Shown piece after piece: positions 13,716 through 18,230 of a DNA stretch of 18,230 bases. The notes beneath the pieces were generated by a model, which searched no databases, had not been told where the DNA came from, and saw only the letters and a program-made list of their open reading frames with translations. Location: NCBI GenBank assembly GCA_946887105.1, contig CAMPKJ010000072.1:1-18230 (forward strand), in the 5' to 3' direction. The position numbers and the translations under genes are program-made. How positions within the stretch are numbered: position 1 is the stretch's first letter; every line of letters begins with the position of its first letter. This DNA comes from an uncultured Acidobacteriota bacterium (GTDB lineage: Bacteria; Acidobacteriota; Thermoanaerobaculia; Gp7-AA8).

Positions 13716-14242
13716 TCGAAGGCGTCGGCGAGTGAGATGCGCCAGCCCGGGATCACGTCATCGATCTCGACCGTGTCACTGACATTGACGCCTCCGCTGG
13801 TGCGGTGCACGCGAATGCTCCTGGTGCTTGGATCGGCGACGATCACGACGCGTACGCCGGCGCGAAGCCACTCCAGCGTTTTGTCTTCGACCTCGGAGTA
13901 GCGGTCGCTTGGCGAGACTACTTCGAACGCAACGTCGGGCGGACCGTCGAAAAAACCAGCGGTGTCGACCGCGCGCTCAGCTCTTACGAATGCCGCGTCG
14001 GGCGCGCGCACAGTGTCGGGATTGCGTGAAAGCCGGAATCCAACCTCCGACGCGTACACCACGCCGAGCCGGTTTCGCTTGACATGATTCATGAGGCTGG
14101 CGATGAGGTTCGCTGCCACGCGTCCGTGACGAGCACCAGACGGCGACATCTTCTTCAACTCCCCTCGTACGAGCTCATATCGCCACCCGTCGTCCGGGAG
14201 TCGGAGCAGCTCATCCGCCGTCATGAGCGTTCCCGCAGGCAC
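13712..14242 (-). CDS. Uma2-family protein (PD-(D/E)XK nuclease fold)
   Basis: The 176-residue product matches the Uma2/DUF820 family: MTADELLRLPDDGWRYELVRGEL, then APDAAFV (Asp82), PPDVAFEVVSPSDR (Glu107), EVEDKTLEWLRAGVRVVIVADP (Lys121). These fit the restriction-endonuclease-like core of the family, whose biological role is not established although it is very abundant in some phyla. The GTG at 14242 gives the usual short N-terminal lead with AGGA seven bases before it; an ATG at 14224 is the alternative. It begins nine bases after the ParB-like stop, so it is the third gene of the leftward arm. Confidence 0.88.
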   Translation of the reverse strand: MPAGTLMTADELLRLPDDGWRYELVRGELKKMSPSGARHGRVAANLIASLMNHVKRNRLGVVYASEVGFRLSRNPDTVRAPDAAFVRAERAVDTAGFFDGPPDVAFEVVSPSDRYSEVEDKTLEWLRAGVRVVIVADPSTRSIRVHRTSGGVNVSDTVEIDDVIPGWRISLADAFD

Positions 14243-14251
14243 GAGACCATC

Positions 14252-15181
14252 CTACTCCAGCACCTTCTTCAGCTCTTTCAGCAACCGTTCCGCCTCTTCG
14301 ACCTGCCTCAGCAGTTCGCTGTCGCCGCGGTGTTCGACGAGGGCGGTCCAGGAGTGGCGTTTCAGCGCCTGGGTGAGCTCGGCGACGTCGCCGGCCAGGC
14401 CGCCTTTCTTCCTGCCCGGCTCGGGCATGAGCGCGCCGACGGCGGACTCGAGGCTTTCGCCGTTCACGAACTTCTGCTTGGCCACGGGATCGCGCAGCAC
14501 CAGCCGCAGTTTGCGGATCTCTTTCGAGTTGGTGATCTCGTTGTCGTTCACCTTGCGCACGATGGTGTCGAGCACGGTCGGGGTGAGGAGGCTCTTGTTG
14601 ATGTTCTTGATCTCGCGCGCCCAGGTGATCGACGAGCCGGGCTCGGGGAGGTTGGTCAGTTTCTGCGAGAGCTGGTAGATCTCGACGAGCTTGTCGACTT
14701 CACGCACGGTCACACCGAGGATGTTCGCGGCGCTGGCGCGGCCGACGATGTCCACCAGACCGTAGGCCACCATCTCCTTCTCCTTCGCGTCCCATTCCTT
14801 GCGCTGGCGATGGATGTAGATCCAGACGCGCAGGCGCTCCTCGTCGGTGAGCGTGCGGTCGGTGATCTCGAGAGGGATGCGCCGGTACTCCTCCTTCTTC
14901 TGCGTCTCGACCAGCACCTTCGAGTTCGTCCAGCGGCGGTCGCCGTCGATGATGCGGAACTTCCCTTCGAGATCGGGATGCGGCTCGACGAGCAACGGCT
15001 CGAAGATCCCCTCGTTGGCCTCGATCTGCCGTTGCAGCTCGAGATCTTCCTTCGGCCCGAGGCGGGGCTGGCGGTTGTTGGGGAGCACGTCGTAAAGATC
15101 GCGCGTATCGCGATACGTGCGGAGAATGGTGCGCCCGAGGCGGCGCTCCTGCCATTGAGGCGATTGAGTCTCGGCCATCAT
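14252..15181 (-). CDS. ParB-like protein with GDRRW (CTP-box) motif
   Basis: The 309-residue product has a ParB N-domain-like region: LPNNRQPRLGPKEDLELQRQI (~33-53, like ParB box I), FEPLLVEPHPDLEGKFRIIDGDRRWTNS (~60-87, with the GDRRW box II, the motif class that binds CTP in ParB) and a strand (YRRIPLEI). A helical region with a helix-turn-helix-like segment follows (~140-172, VDIVGRASAANILGVTVREVDKLVEIY). The C-terminal half is helical and charged, ending in a coiled coil. There is no ParA gene nearby, so partitioning is unlikely. The start overlaps the upstream stop by one base (TGATG), so it is coupled to the DUF2130-like gene. Confidence 0.8.
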   Translation of the reverse strand: MMAETQSPQWQERRLGRTILRTYRDTRDLYDVLPNNRQPRLGPKEDLELQRQIEANEGIFEPLLVEPHPDLEGKFRIIDGDRRWTNSKVLVETQKKEEYRRIPLEITDRTLTDEERLRVWIYIHRQRKEWDAKEKEMVAYGLVDIVGRASAANILGVTVREVDKLVEIYQLSQKLTNLPEPGSSITWAREIKNINKSLLTPTVLDTIVRKVNDNEITNSKEIRKLRLVLRDPVAKQKFVNGESLESAVGALMPEPGRKKGGLAGDVAELTQALKRHSWTALVEHRGDSELLRQVEEAERLLKELKKVLE

Positions 15182-16230
15182 CAGTTCACTCGGGAGTCGT
15201 TCGAGCGCACCGTCTGCGCCGCGATGCGCGGCCGCGACGCGCCCGGCGTCTCGATGATCGCGCTTACATCCAGGTCGATTTCGCGCAGCACGTGTTTGAT
15301 CCGGGCCAGCACCATCCCGCGTTTCTTCCAGACATTGTCGTGCGCGCGCTTCTCCTGAACATCGAGCTCCAACGCTTCTCCGGCCAGATTCTCCGCCTCG
15401 GCGAGTTTCTTCTTGAACCCCGGCGAGGTGATGAAGCGGAACAGGTCCGTCAGTTTATCGGCGCGTTCGGCATCGCTCAATTTCGCGGCGTGCATGGCGA
15501 TCAGCGCGCGGCGGAGCACATCGACGAGCACCGTCACGCGCGCCGGCGCAACGACGATCACGCCGGAGTCGATGAACATCTCTTTTCGGCCGGCCGGGAA
15601 CACCGCCGTCGACAGGATTGCGTAATCAGCCGTGGCCTCGGTCTGCATCTGCCGCAGCTTCGTGGCGAACGAATGCTGCCAGGCGGCGCGCTGCTTCGAG
15701 TCGATCAGGATCCGTCCCGCGGCGGCGCCTTTGTAGCGCACCTCCTGCAGGATCGTGCCGCCGGTCCTTCCGCGCTGCGTACGCGCGATCTGATCGTCGG
15801 GAAACGCGGCGCGAAGCTCTTCGTAGAGATCGATCTCCGCTCCTTCCGCGATCTCCGCGGGTGATTTCCTGCGGATCTGGCGGGTCATGTCGGCGATCTT
15901 CTTCCGCATCGCGTCGCGCTCGCGCGCGAACTCCGCGTCCTTCTTCAGCAGCGCCTGCTCGCGGTCCTTCTGCAGGATCCTGCGCACCTCGGCGATCTCT
16001 TTCTGCCGTTGCTTCTCCGCTTGTGCAGCAACTTGCGCAAGCTTCGCGCGCTCGGCGGCGATGGCCTTGCGCTCGGCGAACAGCTTCTGATCGAGCTGCG
16101 CCTTCATCGTCTTCTCCGCGAGCGCGAGCTTCCGGCGCTCCTCCTCGCGGATGGCGTTCTGGATCTGGACGAACTTGTCGTGAGAGATCGTGCTGCCACA
16201 CCAGGGACACCGTTCGGTGGTGACGGCCAT
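15181..16230 (-). CDS. DUF2130-like protein: zinc motif, coiled coil, nuclease-like domain
   Basis: The 349-residue product begins with CPWCGSTI (Cys8, Cys11), then a long charged coiled coil (~20-125, runs of Glu, Lys, Arg and Ala). A globular part from ~130 resembles DUF2130: LYEELRAAFPDDQI, GGTILQEV (157-164), AGRILIDSK (171-179), KLRQMQTEATADYAILSTAVFP (~191-212) and FIDSGVIVVAP. DUF2130 proteins show a restriction-nuclease-like D...(E/D)xK core; here Glu163, Asp177 and Lys179 are present, but the first acidic residue (usually GAD) appears to be replaced by GGT. It is shorter than most DUF2130 proteins. The ATG at 16230 has GAGG five bases before it; a GTG at 16236 is possible. It is the first leftward gene. 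Confidence 0.75.
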   Translation of the reverse strand: MAVTTERCPWCGSTISHDKFVQIQNAIREEERRKLALAEKTMKAQLDQKLFAERKAIAAERAKLAQVAAQAEKQRQKEIAEVRRILQKDREQALLKKDAEFARERDAMRKKIADMTRQIRRKSPAEIAEGAEIDLYEELRAAFPDDQIARTQRGRTGGTILQEVRYKGAAAGRILIDSKQRAAWQHSFATKLRQMQTEATADYAILSTAVFPAGRKEMFIDSGVIVVAPARVTVLVDVLRRALIAMHAAKLSDAERADKLTDLFRFITSPGFKKKLAEAENLAGEALELDVQEKRAHDNVWKKRGMVLARIKHVLREIDLDVSAIIETPGASRPRIAAQTVRSNDSRVN

Positions 16231-16313
16231 GCGCACCTCAGCGTTCCTTATTTGTCCTTCTACGTCCTTCTGCTACCCTGTTTCAATGTCTCCATTTGGA
16301 CATCGAGGCGTGC
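16231..16313. promoter_or_regulatory. Divergent promoter region shared by the deaminase and DUF2130/ParB arms
   Basis: Only 83 bases separate the two divergent start codons, so both promoters lie here. GTCCTTCT occurs at 16254-16261 and again at 16264-16271, a ten-base period that fits a protein binding one DNA face. ATGTC (16286-16290) and GACAT (16299-16303) form a small inverted repeat. Ribosome-binding sites (GAGG, spacing five) lie at both ends. On the minus strand a TTGAAA could be a -35, but its -10 is poor. There is no room for a long upstream RNA antitoxin. Confidence 0.5.
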
Positions 16314-17924
16314 ATGAGCATAGCGGTTAATGACGTCAATGGCGTCCCGGAGCGGGATCTCGAGCTCATTTTTGGCCTCGCCGGCCCCGTCGGCGCCGAC
16401 CTGCAGGAGGTGAGCCGCACCCTCGCCGACGCCCTCAAGCAGGGCGATTACGCCGAGGTCGAGGAGATCAGCGTCAGCACGCTCATCCGCCAGATCGCGA
16501 ATCGCCGCCGACTCACGCGCCCTGACGGCACCAGCATCGAGCTGCTCGACAAGCCTGAAGAGAAACGGATCGCCACGTACATGGACGCGGGGAACGCCAT
16601 CCGCCGCCTCTGCGCCACGCCGGCCGCCGTCGCCGCCGCGGCAATCGCCGAGGTGCGCGGACGCAGGCGCCGCGCGGGCGGCAGACCTTCGCGGCGCGCG
16701 TACATCATCCGCTCGCTGAAGCGTCCGGAAGAAGTCAACCTGCTCCGTCGCGTCTACGGACCGGGCTTCTTTCTCGTAGGCGTAAACGTGAACCGTCCGG
16801 CGCGCGTGGAGTCGCTCGCGAAACGCATCGCGCGCTCGCATCGCGAAACGCCCGCGTCGCCGCATTACGAGGCCGATCTCCTCGAGGCGGAGGCGCTCGC
16901 GAAACGCGATGAAGACGAGGAGTGGGACCCGTACGGGCAGCGCCTCCGCGACGTGTTCCAGCTCTGCGATCTCTTCGTCGCAACTGGCGTCGCTCCTGGG
17001 GTCAGGCCTTCGCTTTTCGATCAGATCCATCGTTTCGTGCGACTGATCCTCGGCGATCTCGGCGAGACGCCATCGGCCGAAGAGCAGTTCATGTATCAGG
17101 CCTTCGCCGCGTCCCTCGGATCGGGTGCGCTCGGCCGCCAGGTGGGCGCCGTCCTGGTCGCGCGCACCGGCGAAGTCCTCGGCATCGGCTGGAACGACGT
17201 CCCGAACGCGGGCGGCGGTCTCTATCGCGCCGGCGAGCACTACGACTGCCGCGATCTGCACGCCGACCGCGATACGGTCAACGTCCACGCCGATCAGATC
17301 ATCGAAGAAGTGCTCGAGACCGTGCGCCGCGCGGGCTGGCTCGCGGACGATGCGCAACCGCGGCTCGCCGAGGCGCGCGCGGCGTTCCGGAAATCGCGCG
17401 TGATGAACCTGCTCGAGTTCGGACGCACCACGCACGCGGAGATGGAAGCGGTGCTGGCCGCGTCACGAGTCGGCGCGATGGTGCGCGAGGCCACGCTCTA
17501 CACGACCACCTTCCCCTGCCATGAATGCGCGCGTTCGATCGTCACCGCGGGCGTGCGGCGCGTCGTCTACATCGAGCCGTATCCCAAGAGCCGCGCGCTC
17601 GAGCTGCATCGCGATGCGATCTTCGCGTTCGACGATCTCCAGCCGCCCGGCTGCGGCATGCCCGGCTGCACCGAGCGGCACGCGGTGCGCTTCGAGCCGT
17701 TCCGCGGCGTCGGCCCGCATCGCTACGTCGACCTCTTCTCCATCACCAGCAGAGCGGGCATCCTGCGCGACCGCAAGCAGAAGGCGTCCGGCGAACGGAT
17801 CCGCTGGGATCCGAAGACCTCGCTCCCGAAAGTGGAGATGCTGCCGCTGAGCTATCTCGATCTGGAGGCCAAGTCGCTCTACCAATTGAAGAAATTTCTG
17901 GGCGCACAAAAGCCTGGGCGATAA
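16314..17924 (+). CDS. AvcD-type deoxycytidylate/dCTP deaminase, likely antiphage
   Basis: The 536-residue product joins an N-terminal kinase-like P-loop domain to a C-terminal zinc cytidine-deaminase domain, the plan and size of AvcD-type proteins that deplete dCTP/dCMP during phage infection. The P-loop segment GLAGPVGADL (21-30) lacks the usual GK[ST]. AYIIRSLKRPEEVNLLRRVYG (~129-149) is the family's kinase-like signature. The deaminase core begins near 255 (EEQFMYQAFAASLGSGALGRQVGAVLV), with THAEM (zinc ligand His374, catalytic Glu376) and PCHEC (Cys402, Cys405). CGMPGC (447-452) and VRFEPFRGVGPHRYVDLF (458-475) follow. The ATG at 16314 has GAGG five bases before it; TTG at 16296 is rejected. 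Housekeeping dCMP deaminases are far shorter. The defence role is inferred from the family. Confidence 0.9.
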   Translation: MSIAVNDVNGVPERDLELIFGLAGPVGADLQEVSRTLADALKQGDYAEVEEISVSTLIRQIANRRRLTRPDGTSIELLDKPEEKRIATYMDAGNAIRRLCATPAAVAAAAIAEVRGRRRRAGGRPSRRAYIIRSLKRPEEVNLLRRVYGPGFFLVGVNVNRPARVESLAKRIARSHRETPASPHYEADLLEAEALAKRDEDEEWDPYGQRLRDVFQLCDLFVATGVAPGVRPSLFDQIHRFVRLILGDLGETPSAEEQFMYQAFAASLGSGALGRQVGAVLVARTGEVLGIGWNDVPNAGGGLYRAGEHYDCRDLHADRDTVNVHADQIIEEVLETVRRAGWLADDAQPRLAEARAAFRKSRVMNLLEFGRTTHAEMEAVLAASRVGAMVREATLYTTTFPCHECARSIVTAGVRRVVYIEPYPKSRALELHRDAIFAFDDLQPPGCGMPGCTERHAVRFEPFRGVGPHRYVDLFSITSRAGILRDRKQKASGERIRWDPKTSLPKVEMLPLSYLDLEAKSLYQLKKFLGAQKPGR

Positions 17925-17933
17925 TCCTCGTGC

Positions 17934-18095
17934 ATGGCCGAGGAAAACCCGCAGCCCGTCGATCTCTTCGAGGTGCTCGACGAAGCCGAGGAGACCGTCG
18001 AGGCGTGGCCGGCCTGGCAGCAGCGCTACGAGGCGGACATCTACCATCAGCCGGCAGTCCCCTCTCCCCGCTTGGCGGGGAGAGGGCGAGGGTGA
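17934..18095 (+). CDS. Small 53-aa ORF downstream of the deaminase
   Basis: The frame begins ATGGCCGAGGAAAACCCG nine bases after the deaminase stop and reads MAEENPQPVDLFEVLDEA, then an acidic amphipathic helix (EETVEAWPAWQQRYEADIY). The last ~11 residues (SPRLAGRGRG) and the stop lie in the hairpin repeat at 18060-18086, so the repeat probably inserted at or near the original 3' end. The acidic, Trp-containing composition looks like a genuine small protein and not like frame noise. No ribosome-binding site is clear. It may be a partner of the deaminase, but I recognise no family. Confidence 0.5.
   Translation: MAEENPQPVDLFEVLDEAEETVEAWPAWQQRYEADIYHQPAVPSPRLAGRGRG
18060..18086. repeat. Short palindromic repeat (CCCTCTCCCCGC hairpin)
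   Basis: CCCTCTCCCCGC (18060-18071) and GCGGGGAGAGGG (18075-18086) form a perfect 12-bp stem around TTG, followed by CGAGGGTGAGGG. This is a widespread REP-like intergenic repeat type in many GC-rich bacteria (from memory). It lies at the end of the deaminase transcript, overlaps the 3' end of the small ORF and may act as a transcript end. Confidence 0.75.
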
Positions 18096-18116
18096 GGGCG
18101 ATGGCTACGCGAGCGC

Positions 18117-18230
18117 GGGGGGGGGGGGGGGGGCGGGCGGCGGGCGCGGGCGCGCGGGGGGGGGGGCGGGGCGCGGGCGCGCGCGCGCGCAACAAAACCC
18201 CCGCGCCCGCGCCCCCCGCCGGGGGCGCCC
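18117..18230. other. Low-complexity G/C tail, probable contig-end artefact
   Basis: From 18117 a run of 17 G is followed by mixed GC repeats, a second run of 11 G at 18156-18166 and an alternating CG stretch. GGGGCGCGGGCGCG (18168-18181) is the exact reverse complement of 18202-18215, so the tail folds back on itself. Long G runs are typical of signal loss in two-colour sequencing, and fold-back is typical of mis-assembled ends. No gene is called here. Confidence 0.75.

Noticed and set aside
14252..15181. ParB-like gene as part of a chromosome or plasmid partition system
   Set aside because: No ParA-type ATPase or parS-like site was seen nearby, and the gene is coupled to a DUF2130-like gene instead.
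14084..15358. Plus-strand 424-codon open frame
   Set aside because: It is antisense to the ParB-like gene. Its Leu/Asp/Val-rich composition has no domain signature, while the opposite strand shows clear motifs and a coupled start.
16296..16313. TTG start adding six residues to the deaminase
   Set aside because: GAGG lies five bases before the ATG at 16314, while the TTG has no ribosome-binding site.
16260..17435. Minus-strand 391-codon open frame
   Set aside because: It lies antisense to the deaminase, whose zinc motifs prove the plus-strand reading.
1..18230. CRISPR array, tRNA or rRNA gene, insertion sequence, phage attachment site
   Set aside because: Reading the intergenic regions showed no spaced direct-repeat array, no cloverleaf-like sequence and no transposase or integrase frame.

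Overview
The window reads as GC-rich, tightly packed bacterial chromosome, probably from a draft or metagenome contig, because the last ~115 bases collapse into poly-G/GC sequence that looks like an assembly end. The gene set (ECF42-type sigma factor with DGPF/YCII partners and a UBP zinc finger, an Uma2 protein, ArsR plus SRPBCC genes, large hybrid histidine kinases) and two short hairpin repeats of widespread types suggest a soil or environmental bacterium such as Acidobacteriota or a neighbouring phylum. That placement is inference only; there is no rRNA or other taxonomic marker.

Layout. (1) 31-2428, minus strand: three overlapping genes, namely an unrecognised protein with a possible GATase1-like fold, a multi-pass membrane protein and a LysE/RhtB exporter. 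(2) 2570-6746, plus strand: a three-gene two-component operon coupled by ATGA overlaps, with a PAS-PAS-kinase-REC-REC hybrid, a single-domain response regulator and a kinase of architecture DHp-REC-DHp-CA. The first gene most likely starts at a TTG behind a perfect AGGAGG. (3) 6798-8482, minus strand: small stress-type genes (RRM RNA-binding protein, a 71-aa protein, a CxxC zinc-ribbon-like protein, a glycine-zipper/CsbD protein). (4) 8688-11218, plus strand: ArsR repressor, two SRPBCC (AHSA1-like) proteins, DoxX and a stand-alone 5'-3' nuclease, behind a clear sigma-70 promoter with a 12-bp palindrome at the expected start site. (5) 11320-13635, minus strand: an ECF42 sigma-factor module (two DGPF/YCII proteins, UBP zinc finger, sigma factor with C-terminal extension) behind a candidate self-recognised promoter TGTCGA-N17-CGAC. 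(6) 13712-18095: a divergent locus. Leftward run a shortened DUF2130-like coiled-coil/nuclease-like protein, a ParB-like protein and an Uma2 protein. Rightward run an AvcD-type (dCTP/dCMP deaminase) protein and a 53-aa ORF.

The most interesting region is the last one. The deaminase belongs to the family that defends against phage by destroying deoxycytidine nucleotides. It shares an 83-bp intergenic region with a translationally coupled pair of a nuclease-like protein and a ParB-like protein carrying a GDRRW box, the motif class that binds CTP in ParB. This could be a composite nucleotide-depletion/DNA-targeting defence system. That is a hypothesis, not a demonstrated system.

Transcription ends tend to carry hairpins of different types: a 12-bp stem at 6755-6787 between convergent genes, a 73-bp imperfect inverted repeat at 11223-11295 between convergent genes, and a 12-bp stem at 18060-18086 after the deaminase. 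No tRNA, rRNA, CRISPR array, insertion sequence or attachment site was seen, and no gap between genes exceeds about 205 bases.
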